Source: Atrina japonica
Lineage: Eukaryota > Mollusca > Bivalvia > Pterioida > Pinnidae
Reading direction: 5' to 3'
Assembly (NCBI GenBank): GCA_030159075.1
Contig: BROG01000639.1
Location: 124,001-188,000 of the forward strand
DNA: 64,000 bases
Within the stretch, counting starts at the first letter, position 1. Each line of letters opens with the position of its first letter. The position numbers and the translations under genes were made by a program. Below the pieces are notes generated by a model. That model was not told the origin of the DNA, searched no databases, and saw only the letters and a program-made list of their open reading frames with translations. Shown here piece after piece: positions 47,388 to 59,009 of the stretch.

Positions 47388-47552
47388 TTAATTTAAATAA
47401 TTTCTAGATGCATTTTGATAATACATTGAACTCTCAAATGATATATTTTGTAATTTTTGTCCAATATGTTCCCCATCAAAACGTCTCTGTCTATTTCGTG
47501 TGTTTTCTCTAGACCTTCTGTTGAATTGTTTAACATTGCGTGTTGCAACATT
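47388..47552 (-). pseudogene. Penelope-like element, N-terminal segment
   Basis: NVATRNVKQFNRRSRENTRN, then RQRRFDGEHIGQ. It is Arg-rich and probably nucleic-acid binding. Upstream residues up to DDLYYL (48283-48400) continue in the same frame once the inserted element and one TTA are removed. Confidence 0.55.
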
Positions 47553-47555
47553 TAA

Positions 47556-48279
47556 AGGTGGGTTTACACAGCATGATTTGTTATACATGATTTGACACAC
47601 ATGATAAATGATGCCGTGTAAACAGTGCTATGACTGAATCATAAGAAACATGCATGACTGACATGGGGAATAGAACTTGCACTAATCTGACTGACAGAAT
47701 CATGGGGTGTAAGCCAATCAGAATAAATATGACCAAGGTCAGTTATTAATACAACATCAGCAGCAAAACCACACGGTAAATAAAACATGGGAAATGTCAA
47801 GAAAGAGGAATTATACTTGATAAAAAGTCAAATAAAAAACTGTGTAAATTGTATAAAGAAGAAGATGCACTGTGGAACACCCAGAGTTCAAAATACTTTA
47901 AAATGGATAAAAAGATGTGTCTACTTCTAAATGAATGGCAACAATTTACCCAACAAATGTCGGAAGTCATTCATATTCATGCTGAGAAAGTTTTTTAAAC
48001 ATTGTGGGTCTTCTTATAATCCAACCAGAACGCAATTTGCTCCTTGGCCCTTTTCTCTTGTTCATTATATGCACTACACTCCTAATTATTATAACACATT
48101 CATGTAAGGGAACAACTATTTCTCCATTGTCCATAGTACACAGGTACTTGGCATCAAGGAAGGGTAATATTAAAGAAGATGGTCATGATTTGACATACTG
48201 TGTAAACAAGGAAGTCATGTCCAACAAAACCATGCATGATTTATTCATACATGATTTGAAAGGCTGTATAAACCCTCCT
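47556..48279. mobile_element. PIF/Harbinger-like element with TAA TSD
   Basis: The left end AGGTGGGTTTACACAGC and the right end, read inverted, AGGAGGGTTTATACAGC differ at two positions. TAA flanks both sides (47553-47555 and 48280-48282), the usual PIF/Harbinger target duplication. The inner part (47790-48000) encodes a decayed protein with LYKEEDALWNTQSSKYFK, like the MADF/Myb-type accessory protein of such elements. No DDE transposase is present, so this is a deletion derivative. Confidence 0.8.
47825..47998 (+). pseudogene. MADF-like domain remnant in the Harbinger-like element
   Basis: The plus-strand frame reads KKLCKLYKEEDALWNTQSSK, then MDKKMCLLLNEWQQFTQQM and a stop at 47998. The LYxxxxxLW-N and K-x-x-x-W-x-x-F spacing resembles MADF domains (Trp/Leu-rich helices that bind DNA). 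The preceding sequence (GNVKKEELYLIKSQI) is in another frame, so a frameshift separates the first helix. Confidence 0.55.
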
Positions 48280-48589
48280 TAAATAATATAAATCGTCTTT
48301 AGCATGCACGTCATTCACTTTTGCATGTTTTAACTTATTACCATTTGAATATAAAGCATAAAAAGCGTAAAATTCAATACGTTTATAGACGTTCCTAACG
48401 AAGAGCTGTTACCTGTCTGTAGTACTTATCGTGTCTCAAGTATCATCATAGTTCTTTATTGCCTTTGAATCATATGACTCATCAGAAATATTATATCACA
48501 CAATATAAAGTATGAGTCACACACGAAGAGTACATGCAAATATATAAATAATTATCTATAAATCTCTTTTAATACTAGCTACTAAATAT

Positions 48590-49947
48590 TACCCGAAGTT
48601 AGCCAATTCTTTTACATTTTGCACACTGAGTAATTGTACTAATTTGAACACACTAGCACATTTATAATAATATCTTTGTATGTATTTAGATCTAAGTTCC
48701 CTATAGTATGGACATTCTAGTATAAAGTGAAATTCATCTTGTATGCTTGTTAGATTACATTTAGTATAGTGACGATCAGTTCTTCTTACATCACAGTGTC
48801 TACCTCTTTCAATATTTAATGACTAGGAGGATATTCTAAATTCTGTTGAATGTTTTCTGTATCTTAACTCAGTTGCTTTAATAAGATAGTATTGTACACA
48901 AAAATTATCGATTAGATGTTGGTATATTTCTCCCTTAGACATCGTAGATATATTTGCAAAAAGCCGTTGCTTTGTCCTGTTCAAAACTAGAGTACAAAAC
49001 CTAATCTAACAATTCACATTCAGACCAAGATGACATAATTCATTCTTAATATTTAACATCCATTCATCATCATTCAACACCATTTCATTATAACAAATTT
49101 AATAGTACAATTCTGACTGTTTCGCCCTTTTAGCCAATATTTGAAAATTCCTAAAAGTCTATATAGTCTGACTGGGAACCGCTCTAGTTCACAATACACC
49201 AAAAGGTTACTAGTAGTTTTCTTCACTCCTTATAATAGTTTACAGTACATTAGGTATTAGGGAACTATTAAAACATCAGGAGCTTTATGAAACCCCCAAA
49301 TTTCTGAACCATAAGATGAAATACTTTTGACATATGTATCAAACAATGAGAGCTCTGTTTTCACATTAAGGTTGATAGGGCAAACAAGCTTTTCTACCTT
49401 GATCTGCAAAATTAAGTTGAGTTTTCTACATTATCCATTATAAGATAATTATCATTCCTAAATAATTGAACGTTTCAACAAACTTCTGATTCATGCCCAT
49501 CATATTTTCACTTAAGTTGAGGATTAATTCTTTTGCTATTACGGAAAATCATTATTTTAGTTTCCCTGTGCTTAATTTCAAATTCCATTTATCAGATTAA
49601 TAATGTAAGCATTTTCTGAAGATTTTCAGAAGTTTCTGAAATTATAAGGATGTCATCTGTATACATCAAAAGAAAGATATTGATTATTTGTACTTCAGCT
49701 GACAGTTTGATTTAAAAACATTCATTTCACAATCATTCACATAAAGGGAGAAAAGAGGGGCAGATGCACCCCGCATCCCACCTTTATTATTTTCCAAAAC
49801 ATTCAGTCAACCGATTATTACATTTGACACATGATTTAGCATTGTTGACTTAATTATATCAAAGCATTTACCACAGACTCCTTGCTTGATTAACTTGAAT
49901 CAAAGCTTGTGTCTAACTATCGGATCGAATGTTTTGTTTTTTTTGTG

Positions 49948-49987
<40 letters not shown>

Positions 49988-50690
49988 GTAGTCTATAAAA
50001 CATAAGAATCTTCCACTGATATGGAGACATGCCCAATGCCTGTGAATGGCTTCAAAGTTTGGTCTATGCTCGACACTTACGACCATTGAGAAGTGAAGGT
50101 TCTTTAACGTACCGACACCTACTGTGACACGAGACCTCGTTTTTTACTGGTTCATCCGAAGGACAGGAATCAGACCTGCCACCGGCTGGACTTAAGCTCA
50201 CGACCGCACGGAATAATTTTTGTTTTCTTTTTAAAGTGCGATTAACAAGGGACTGAAGACAAAAAATAGCATCACTTTTGACATGGTTGGCTTGAAACCA
50301 AACTGAGCATTGCTAACAATGTTATTTTTTCCCACTCTGATACTATATGATTATACTTAGACAGCTTATGATAGTGACACCTCTGTAATTATTAACATCA
50401 TTAGGATCACCTATCTTAAAAACGGGTAATATATTTCCCTTTGACCTAAATTCGGGGAAGTGGCCAGAGTTAAAGTCTAAATTGTATAATTTGTGTAGAC
50501 ATGGTCAAATATGCTCACCTCATTTTATGAAGATTCCATTAACTAAATAATCTTATGCTAAAATTTATAAAATAATAATTCTATTAAATGATAATAATAC
50601 AAAAAACAGACGTCATTATTTAAAAGCATCCGATCCAAAAATTCACAAAGCTTGGTATTCTTCATGATTTTGGAAATTATCTGTACTTTC
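48590..50690 (-). pseudogene. LINE family 1, copy B (minus), heavily decayed, split by a SINE
   Basis: Minus-strand reading from about 50500: LYNLDFNSGHFPEF, GNILPVFKIGDPNDVNNYRG with VTIISCLSK, then VSNAQFGFKPTMSK. The SINE (49935-50210) follows. Beyond it come KTFDPIVRHKL, KLIKQGVCGKCFDIIKSTM, SAPLFSLYVND and the catalytic box YTDD (49652-49663). The C-terminal ERGRHCDVRRTDRHYTKCN and DEFHFILECPYYRELRSKY end at 48590-48830. Each block aligns with copy C (for example KLAKSGVCGKMQNIIRSLYS). The QGEGLSPF block is altered to MRGASAPL. Many stops are present. Confidence 0.87.
49935..50210 (-). mobile_element. SINE inserted in LINE copy B
   Basis: The plus strand shows a T run (49950-49986, the A-tail), GATATGGAGACATGCCCAAT, TTCTTTAACGTACCGACACC, GACACGAGACCTCG and GCCACCGGCTGGACTTAAGC. 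The tRNA-like head is truncated just past the B box. The RT reading frame of the host LINE is interrupted exactly here. AACAAAA-type text on both sides may be the TSD but is too simple to be sure. Confidence 0.85.
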
Positions 50691-51030
50691 AGTAGAACAT
50701 AACGGTTATATGTCTATGAGGATGAATAATGTTTCACCCAATTTAAATTTACTTTCAAAATTTTTAGGCGGATCAAAAAAGTTAACATTGATAATGTGTC
50801 CGGTCGCACCGATTCTCATACAGGGGTGGGGCAGAAAATTATAGAGAACCGGGTAAAAAATGCTAACAATTTCGGTCCATTTTGTGGCCGAATCGATTAT
50901 TATATGACACAGCCACCAGAAATGCATCTAAATTGGGTTGCAATTTTAAAGATAATACAACACAAGTGATATTTTATAGGATTCTGTAAAAAGTATCTTT
51001 AGCGACCACTATCGAACAATCAATTCAACA
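50691..51030. other. No recognisable feature
   Basis: A 73-residue minus-strand ORF (50706-50927) has no recognised motif. Confidence 0.35.
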
Positions 51031-51036
51031 TGTAAG

Positions 51037-52645
51037 TAAGTGACGTGTGGTATCAGCAACCAGTGAGCGGTGTGTGGTAATAGCAAACAGTGAAAGGTTT
51101 GTGGTATCAGCAACCAGTGAGCAGTGTGTGATATTCAGAAACAGTGAGCGGTGTGTAATATCAGGAAATAGTGAGCGGTGTGAGATATCAGAAAATTGTG
51201 AGAGGTGTGTGGTATCAGCAACCAGTGAGCGGTGTGTGGTCAACCAGTGAACGGTGTGTGGTACCAGCAACCAGTGAGTGGTGTGTAGTATTAGCAACCA
51301 GTAATTGGTGTGTAGTATCAGCAACCAGTGAGCGGTGGGTGTGGCACTGGCAACAATGAGTGGTATGTGATATCAGGAAACAGTGAGCGGTGTGTGATAT
51401 CAGCAACCAGTGAGCAGTGTGTGGTATCAGCAACCAGTGACTGGAGCGAAATATCAGCAACCAGTAAGTGGTATGTGGTATCAGCAAACAGTGCGTGATG
51501 TGTGATATCAGGAAACAGTGAGTTATGTGTGGTATCAGCAACCAGTGGGTGATGTGTGATATCAGTGAGTTATGTGTGGTATCAGCAACCAGTGACGGTG
51601 GAGTGGTATCAGCAACCATGAGTCAGCAACCAGTGAAGTGAGTGATGTATGGTATTAGCAAACAGTGAGTGATGTGTGATATCAGGAACCAGTGAGCGGT
51701 GTGTGGTAATAGCAAACAGTGAAAGGTTTGTGGTATCAGCAACCAGTGAGCAGTGTGTGATATTCAGAAACAGTGAGCGGTGAATATCAGGAAATAGTGA
51801 GTTGTGAGATATCAGAAAATTGTGTGGTGTCAGCAACCAGTGAGCGGTGTGTGGTCAACCAGTGAACGGTGACCAGCAACCAGTGAGTGGTGTGTAGTAT
51901 TAGCAACCAGTAATTGGTGTGTAGTATCAGCAACCAGTGAGCGGTGGGTGTGGCACTGGCAACAATGAGTGGTATGTGATATCAGGAAACAGTGAGCGGT
52001 GTGTGATATCAGCAACCAGTGAGCAGTGTGTGGTATCAGCAACCAGTGACTGGAGCGAAATATCAGCAACCAGTAAGTGGTATGTGGTATCAGCAAACAG
52101 TGCGTGATGTGTGATATCAGGAAACAGTGAGTTATGTGTGGTATCAGCAACCAGTGGGTGATGTGTGATATCAGGAAACAGTGAGTTATGTGTGGTGTCA
52201 GCAACCAGTGAGCGGTGTGTGGTATCAGCAACCAGTGAGTGGTGTATGGTATCAGTGATCAGTGAGTGATGTATGGTATTAGTTATCCGCGAGTGGTGAA
52301 TGGTATCAGCAACCAGTGAGCGCTTTACCATAGCGCGTGGTAATGGTAATCAGTGAGTGTAGTTAGTATTGTTAGACATCGAGTGTTGTGTGGTGGTAAC
52401 CAGTGAATGGTCATGATGTGTGATATTGGCGACCAGTTAGTGGTATGTGGTAATGGTAATCAGTGACTGTAGTAAGTATTTGCAGCCAGTGAGTGTTGTA
52501 TGGTACTGACAACCAGTGAGTGGTATGTGGTAATGGTAATCAGTGAGTATTTCTAGTATTGCCAGCCAGTAAGTGATGTGTGGTGGTAACCAGGGAATGA
52601 TGTGCGTTACTGGCAAAAGTGAGTGGTGTGTGTTATTGGTAACAA
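51037..52645. repeat. Satellite array 1, unit about 27 bp
   Basis: Unit GGTATCAGCAACCAGTGAGC plus GGTGTGT, with many variants (CAGGAAACAGTGAG, TAGCAAACAGTG). 51062-51600 is repeated almost unchanged at 51691-52200, an offset of 629 bases. The 60-134-residue ORFs on both strands are repeat translations. Confidence 0.95.
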
Positions 52646-52654
52646 GGCACCGTT

Positions 52655-53414
52655 ACATAATGTCCCCCAAACGATGGAACAAGTGTTGATATCAACCAGT
52701 ATTTATTACATACCAGTCTTCAGTTATTCTTCACATGTTTTGAGGAATAAGAGCCATAAGGCTAAGATCTTAATCGATGATACCAGTAATTTTCAAACTT
52801 CATCAAAATCAGACAATGCTGACATTTTGACCAATCAGAAGCCAGCTTGCAATAGACGGCAACAAAACTAATACCATTGAAATTACAATCCCTTCTTTAT
52901 ACCCATAAATTCCAAATTTCATCAAAATCTGATTATGTTGAAATTTTGAAAAAAACGGAAGCGTCAATTTGCTATAGAGGGCTACGAAACCTATATGACT
53001 GAAATCTCAATTCCTTTTGATTCCCAGAAATTCCAAATTTCGTCAAATCGGACATTGTTGAAATTTGGACCAAAGTGAAGCCTCGTTTTGCCACAAACGA
53101 CAACAAACACCATATTATTGAAATCGAAATACCTTAATACCCATAAATTCCAAAGTTCAACCAAATCGAATAATATTGAAAATTTCGACCGATCAGAAGC
53201 TTCGCTTTACCATAAAAGCCTTCTTTGGATGACGTTACAACATACGTTGTGCACATCTGCACACCAAAACGTATAATCATATAAAGTTTCATTACAGTCC
53301 GTCCTGTTGTTTCAGAGAAAACGTGCGGACAACGTTTGACCGATCAGAAGCCACGGTTTTCCATAAGAAGAAACAGATCAAACACAACATATCGTTTGGG
53401 GGACATAATAAGTG
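52655..53414. mobile_element. TIR element inserted in the satellite, with internal ~120-bp repeats
   Basis: ATGTCCCCCAAACGAT at 52659-52674 is exactly inverted as ATCGTTTGGGGGACAT near the right end (about 53390-53405). The interior holds four diverged units of about 120 bp with AATTCCAAATTTCATCAAAA, TTGAAATTTTGACC and GATCAGAAGCC. No coding function. The satellite resumes on the right with related units. The TSD is not clear. Confidence 0.75.
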
Positions 53415-53429
53415 TGTTTAGTATGGTAA

Positions 53430-54440
53430 TGGCAACCGCTGTTGATGTATGGTATTGGCAATCTTTTTGTGTAGTTGGTAATGGGAGCCACTAATTGATG
53501 TGTGGTGTTAACCATTGAATGATGTATGGTGCTGGCAATCACTTAGTGTAGTTGGTAATTGGAGCCACTAATTGATGTGTGGTGGTAACCATTGAATGAT
53601 GTATGGTGCTGGCAATCACTTAGTGTAGTTGGTAATGGGAGCCACTGATTGATGTGTGGTGGTAACCATTGAATGATGTATGGTGCTGGCAATCACTTAG
53701 TGTAGTTGGTAATGGGAGCCACTCATTGATGTGTGGTGGTAACCATTGAATGATGTATGGTGCTGGCAATCACTTAGTGTAGTTGATAATGGGAGCCTCT
53801 AATTGATGTGTGGTGGTAACCATTGAATGTTGTATGGTGCTGGCAATCACTTAGTGTAGTTGGTAATTGGAGCCACTGATTGATGTGTAGTGGTAACCAT
53901 TGAATGATGTATGGTGCTGGCAATCACTTAGTGTAGTTGGTAATGAGAGCCACTGATTGTGTATGGTGGTAACCAATGAATGATGTATGGTGCTGGCAAT
54001 CACTTAGTGTAGTTGGTACTGGGCGCCACTGATTAGTTGTGTGGTGGCAACCACTGAATGATGTATGGTGCTGGCAATCACTTAGTGTAGTTGGCAAGCC
54101 ACTGATTGATGTGTGGTGGTAACCATTGAATGTTGGTGCTGGCAATCACTTAGTGTAGTTGGTTGGTGATTGATGTGTAGTAACCATTGAATGATGTATG
54201 GTGCTGGCAATCACTTAGTGTAGTTGGTAATGAGAGCCACTGATTGTGTATGGTGGTAACCAATGAATGATGTATGGTGCTGGCAATCACTTAGTGTAGT
54301 TGGTACTGGGCGCCACTGATTGGTGTGTGGTGGCAACCACTGAATGATGTATGGTGCTGGCAATCACTTAGTGTAGTTGGTAATGGGAGCCACTGATTGA
54401 TATGTGGTTGTAACCATTGAATGATGTATGGTGCTGGCAA
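53430..54440. repeat. Satellite array 2, 77-bp higher-order unit
   Basis: The unit is GATGTATGGTGCTGGCAATC-ACTTAGTGTAGTTGGTAATG-GGAGCCACTGATTGATGTGT-GGTGGTAACCATTGAAT, recurring at 53521, 53598 and onward, about 12 times with small deletions. Each unit divides into three diverged ~26-base monomers of the same kind as arrays 1 and 3. Confidence 0.93.
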
Positions 54441-55275
54441 TCAGTGAGTGGTATGTGGAACTGAAATCAGTAATTTGTTTGTGGTACTGGCAATCAGTGA
54501 GTGAAATGTGGTATTGGCAACCAGTAAGTAGTGTTTGGTAAAGGTAGTCAGTGACTTATGTGTGTTACTGGCAACCAGTCAGTGATTTGTGGTATTAGCA
54601 ACCAGTAAATGGTGTGTGGTATCAGTAACCAGTGAGTGATGTATGATATTGGTAATCAGTGAGTGATGTGTGGCATTGGTAATCAGTGAGTGATGTGTGG
54701 CATTGGTAATCAGTGAGTGATGTGTGGTACTGGCAATCAGTGAGTGATGTGTGGTGTCAGCAACCAGTGAGTGATGTATGGTATTGGTAATCAGTGAGTG
54801 ATGTATGGTATTGGTAATCAGTGAGTGATGTATGGTATTGGTAATCAGGGAGTGATGTATGGTATTGGTAATCAGTGAGTGATGTGTGGCATTGGTAATC
54901 AGTGAGTGATTTGTGGTACTGGCAATCAGTCAGTGATGTGTGGTATCAGCAACCAGTGAGTGATGTATGGTATTGGTAATCAGTGAGTGATGTATGGTAT
55001 TGGTAATCAGTGAGTGATGTATGGTATTGGTAATCAGCGAGTGATGTATGGTATTGGTAATCAGCGAGTGATGTGTGGTATTGGTAATCAGCGAGTGATG
55101 TGTGGTACTTAGCAAACAGTGAGTGATGTGTGGTACCGGTAATCAGTGAGTGTGTGGTATTTACGCCCAGTAAAGGGTGCGTCGTATGTTTTGGCAATCG
55201 GTAAGTTGTTTGTGGTATTGGCAGCCAGTGAGAGTGGTATTGACAATGCCAATCAGTAAGTGTTGAAGGCATTAA
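54441..55275. repeat. Satellite array 3, 27-bp monomers
   Basis: Monomer GTGAGTGATGTATGGTATTG-GTAATCA repeats about 30 times. The central part (54640-55110) is very homogeneous and the edges more diverged. Confidence 0.95.
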
Positions 55276-55427
55276 ATTGAAGATAAATTTCACAAGCAAG
55301 AATTCCTACATGTTGCCATACGTATACATTTATCCAGTTGTTAATAAGCACATTTCATGTGAAACCAGTCTTAACCAAAAAGTGTGTAGACCATAATATA
55401 TACGTGACAAGAGGGTTATGGACTTTG

Positions 55428-56480
55428 CCAGTCACCCGAGGTAAGCAATTTTGAATACATGTGTTATCAGGGAAGTGGTTTTTGAAAGAAAAGACATGAT
55501 TTTAAACAACACAGGATTAAAAAATGAGATTTTCACAAGATCCTTGTACAAGAACATTCTTCACCAAATTACTGGTAAAACACATAAAATGAATGCATTA
55601 TAGTCAATAGTAAGACAATGTAATCAAAGAAATCATACAAAAATGAATGAAGAAGTCTGAAAATACCTAATAAACGCGTCAAAAAATAATATTCCGATTT
55701 CTATGAGAATTACAAACTTGAATCATATATCCATGTAGATCACTCAGAAAAATCCGTTTTCCAATTCATGCAGCGGTTCTCGAGAATATTTTTAAAGACG
55801 GGTACCCACTAAAGCCTCTTTTTCTCCACCCTGGATCCTCCCCTTGGCCGATTGGGCTGAAAAGTACTTGGTAAAGGACCTTGAGTTCTTGCTTCCTATA
55901 AAGTTTCGTCAAAATCACTTCAGTGGTTTTGAAACAAAAGCTAATAGTGTGAAAATGCACTCCCTCTTTTTTGCTGTCTTCAAAAATTCATAAAAAAATA
56001 TTAAAACTTAATTAAATTTTCGCAAAATTATTTCACAACAACAATTCCTCACCTAATTACAAGTAAAACACATTAAATAAATGCATGAAAATGAATACAA
56101 AGGGAGATACTTGAGGAAATCATGCAAAAATGAATGAAAATGACAATGTCTGAAACGCGTCAAAAATTGATATTCCGATTTCTATGAAAATTACAATTTT
56201 TAACCATACATCCATGTAGATCACTTAGAAACAATCCGTTTTTCAATTCATGCAGCGGTTCTCTCTCTCAGAATGCCTCTTTTGACCCACCCTTGGGCCG
56301 GTCAGGCCAAAAACTGGCTAAAGGACTTTGAATTTTTGTTCCCTGTAACGTTTCGTCGAAATTCCTTCAGCGGTTTCAGAGAAGAGGTCGAAAATGTAAA
56401 TAGTTTACGGACGCACGACGGACGACGGCAGACAAAAGGCGATTAGAATAGGTCATTTGAGACTTATAGGTCAGGTGACG
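55428..56480. mobile_element. Element with GTCACC/GGTGAC ends and a two-fold internal repeat
   Basis: The left end AGTCACCCGAGGTAAG and right end TATAGGTCAGGTGACGCC are imperfect inverted ends. The interior has two ~480-bp units: AACGCGTCAAAAAATAATAT, GATTTCTATGAGAATTACAA, CATGCAGCGGTTCTC and a GGTTTTGAAACAAAAG-type phrase recur. GACGGACGACGGCAGAC near 56420 and the AATTCATGCAGCGGTT wording are typical of bivalve repeats related to that at 29404-31272. Confidence 0.65.
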
Positions 56481-57365
56481 CCATGTAATGTGAATCGGAC
56501 ATTTGTAATGTCTGGTCAAATAAAGATATAGTCTGAGATTACTCAGATAATAATTTTAATCACAAAGTCATGTTTCTCAACTTATGATAACACGTTTTTG
56601 TTTTAACCGACAACCCCACGTTTTCATTTTATATCAGCATAGACAAGTGTGAGGATCGATTACACTGAGTAATGAAGAACAACATATTGTATCTATCAAT
56701 TAATGTTATAATCAATTTATCTAAATTTATTTGTCATCCAAGTTCACTACACATGATTATAGGTCAATAAAAGGGGTTTTGTTGTAAAATTAAAGCCACA
56801 ATACCAGCGATTATAGGATGTCAATTTTGTTTTAAGTGATGATGCACTTAACATCGTACTTATTATATATAACGTTATCATAAGCAGCACTGCCACATGT
56901 TTTTATTTGCGAGTCATATGAGGGAAAACGCTGTTACGTACGATATCCATGGCGATCTCGGATAGTTCAAAGACATGCGCAGTTATTTGTCTTTATCATA
57001 ATAGATTAGAACGTGTTTACGTAAATCATATCTACCAGGGTATGATAAGACGAATTTTATCTATTTCTTTGAATGAACCGTATAATTCGACGCTTGATCA
57101 GACCGAAAACCTCCGTGTTTATCTGTAGGATTGCTGGACAACTCATACCCAGTCAGAGACAAATCCTACCCAGTAAATACATAGGTATGAATTGTCTTAG
57201 ACAACTCGTACCGGCACTCATATATTTAAGTTCAAGTCCATAAGGTATGGTTTGTCACTCAGTGGGTCTGGATCTTGATCTTAAATTCGTCTTGGATACA
57301 AATTATCCTGAAAACTTTTATAACGGGCACCAATCAATAATCGGTCCGGCAGCAAAATGCATCCC
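56481..57365. other. No recognisable feature
   Basis: AT-rich sequence; no supported gene or repeat. Confidence 0.4.
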
Positions 57366-57367
57366 GC

Positions 57368-57429
57368 ATTTTTACCGGATTTGTATCTATGTCCTGGACA
57401 TTCTATTGATTTATACTTTGGTATCTGAT
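57368..57429 (+). mobile_element. Retroelement family 2 terminal motif
   Basis: TTTTTACCGGATTTGTATCT through ACTTTGGTATCTGATATTTT. Sixth copy in the window. Confidence 0.82.
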
Positions 57430-57544
57430 ATTTTTATATTCTATAGTATTATTAATTATTTTTGCGATTTTGAACGTGGATTACAGTCACCTGTTAACAG
57501 ACTGATTTGAATTTAAAGCCCATTCATACACACCTTTCTTTAAA

Positions 57545-57700
57545 ATTTGAAATAAAGATAGGTGACACAGTCAGTCAGTTAGTTTCGTATTCAAGCACCA
57601 CTGTTCAATTCAAATCAAATGGAAAGGGTATTAAACTTTATTTTGATAACTAAAAACCTCATCTCTATCTTGGCAATGCATATTCATATTATGTTCGATA
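57545..57700 (+). repeat. Dispersed repeat, second copy of 45515-45660
   Basis: AGGTGACACAGTCAGTCAGT, ATTCAAGCACCACTG and CATCTCTATCTTGGCAATGC. It abuts the endonuclease fragment at 57703 directly. Confidence 0.75.
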
Positions 57701-57702
57701 TT

Positions 57703-57899
57703 TGTAATGATAGATAAGAATTGTTTTAATCTGATTTCAAAACTCTCTGTGTGCGATTTTAACGAATGGTCAGATCATGCTCCAGTAACGTTTTCTTGGA
57801 ATTGTACAAATTGTGATTTATTACCTTTGTCTGTAAATAGAGAACCTCTGGAAAACGGCGAGTATAGTGACTCTATGTACAAATGGAATGAAGATGAAA
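57703..57899 (+). pseudogene. LINE family 1 endonuclease fragment, near-identical to part of copy C
   Basis: 197 bases match 58406-58602 with three differences that I can see. The fragment encodes the end of the APE-type endonuclease domain, including CDFNEWSDHAPVTFSW with the catalytic SDHAP motif. Both edges are abrupt. It lies 703 bases upstream of its match, in direct orientation. Confidence 0.88.
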
Positions 57900-58118
57900 T
57901 ACATGAATGTTATTCCATTTCTACTGAAAATATATAACACTTTGTAATGAGACAATATATTTAATAAGGTGTCTTCCAGCTATGCCAACATTTATAAAAT
58001 AAATATTCTGATTTATTTATTTGTTTCTCACATATCCACCCGAGAGAAATGTTTATTACAACCACTATCAAGTACATTTATTCGACTGTTTAGTAACTAG
58101 CCTGGCAGAATACTCGTT

Positions 58119-58913
58119 ATGCTTGTCGGCGATTTCAATTGCCGAATAGGTAACAGGGTTGATTATATTGTTTCTGACTCCGTATCAGGTACTCTTATGA
58201 GCATTTTGGCTGATGTTTTTGTGTATGATGTAGATGAAACTCTGCCACAATGTGTATCGGAGGACACCACAGTGAATAATTTTGGCCGTAGACTTTTTGA
58301 TCTGTGTAAAACAACAGGTTTGAGAGTCTGTAACGGTAGAGTGACCGATGATGAAGCGGGTCGTTTTACATTTGTTAACCATCTTGGTACAAGTGTGATC
58401 GATTATGTAATGATAGATAAGAATTGTTTTAATCTGATTTCAAAACTCTCTGTGTGCGATTTTAACAAATGGTCAGATCATGCTCCAGTAACGTTTTCTT
58501 GGAATTGTACAAATTGTGATTTATTACCTTTGTCTGTAAATAGAGAACCTCTGGAAAACGGTGAGTATAGTGAATCTATGTACAAATGGAATGAAGATGA
58601 AAGCGAATGTGATGCAATAAATATAAATCATGATATTTTATATGGTACTGTAAATGACATTACAAATGGAATCGCAAATATCGATGAGAGTGTACGTAAA
58701 TTAATGATATTGGTTAATGATATGTTTTCTCCATTTTGTTGTAAATCGGTTAAAAGGTATTATAATACACATGTGCGTAAATCTTCTACCGTATACAGTG
58801 AAAAACCATGGTTCGATAAACACTGTAAATATTTGTACAGTAAGTATAAATCGTCCATGTGGGCCTTTAACATCGATCGCACGAGCAAGAAAAGACTTTT
58901 GTTTGTGGAGTAA
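58119..58913 (+). pseudogene. LINE family 1 APE-type endonuclease domain (truncated)
   Basis: Starts at MLVGDFNCRIGNR, the internal GDFN motif of apurinic-like endonucleases, so the first half of the domain (with the N-terminal Asn and the Glu motif) is missing. It continues with the TGLRVCNGR and GTSVIDYVMIDKN blocks and CDFNKWSDHAPVTFSW, which has the catalytic Asp-His pair. The linker to RT follows (KPWFDKHCKYLYSKYKSSMW). The frame shifts near 58890; ARKDFCLWSKRYECVR continues in another frame toward the RT start. Confidence 0.88.
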
Positions 58914-59009
58914 GAGGTATGAATGTGTACGTTAGAGCGGAAGGAAATAGACTAAGCCATTCAAAAACATAATCCAAAACAATTTTTTAGTCTTTTCAAA
59001 AAACAATTT

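Larger units (their letters stand above)
45940..48400 (-). mobile_element. Penelope-like retroelement remnant, split by a PIF/Harbinger-like insertion
   Basis: The minus strand carries, from high to low coordinates, an N-terminal part (about 48400-48283, then 47552-47388), a linker with frame breaks (47388-47000) and the RT domain (47000-45947). The element at 47556-48279 interrupts it. The C-terminal GIY-YIG endonuclease expected in canonical Penelope-like elements was not found below 45940. Confidence 0.8.

Noticed and set aside
48004..48282. 92-residue plus-strand ORF as a gene
   Set aside because: It runs through the right half and the right terminal repeat of the Harbinger-like element and ends in the TSD.
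51025..52331. Several ORFs of 60-134 residues with THRSLVADTTH repeats
   Set aside because: The 27-bp unit is a multiple of three, so it stays open by chance; frames are not consistent across the array and no start or signal is conserved.
51037..55275. CRISPR-like array
   Set aside because: There are repeats but no unique spacers; the units are contiguous satellite monomers in a eukaryotic genome and no cas genes are present.
54930..55299. Repeat ORFs with TNTIHHSLI or YQYHTSLAD
   Set aside because: Same reason: 27-bp satellite translation in two frames.
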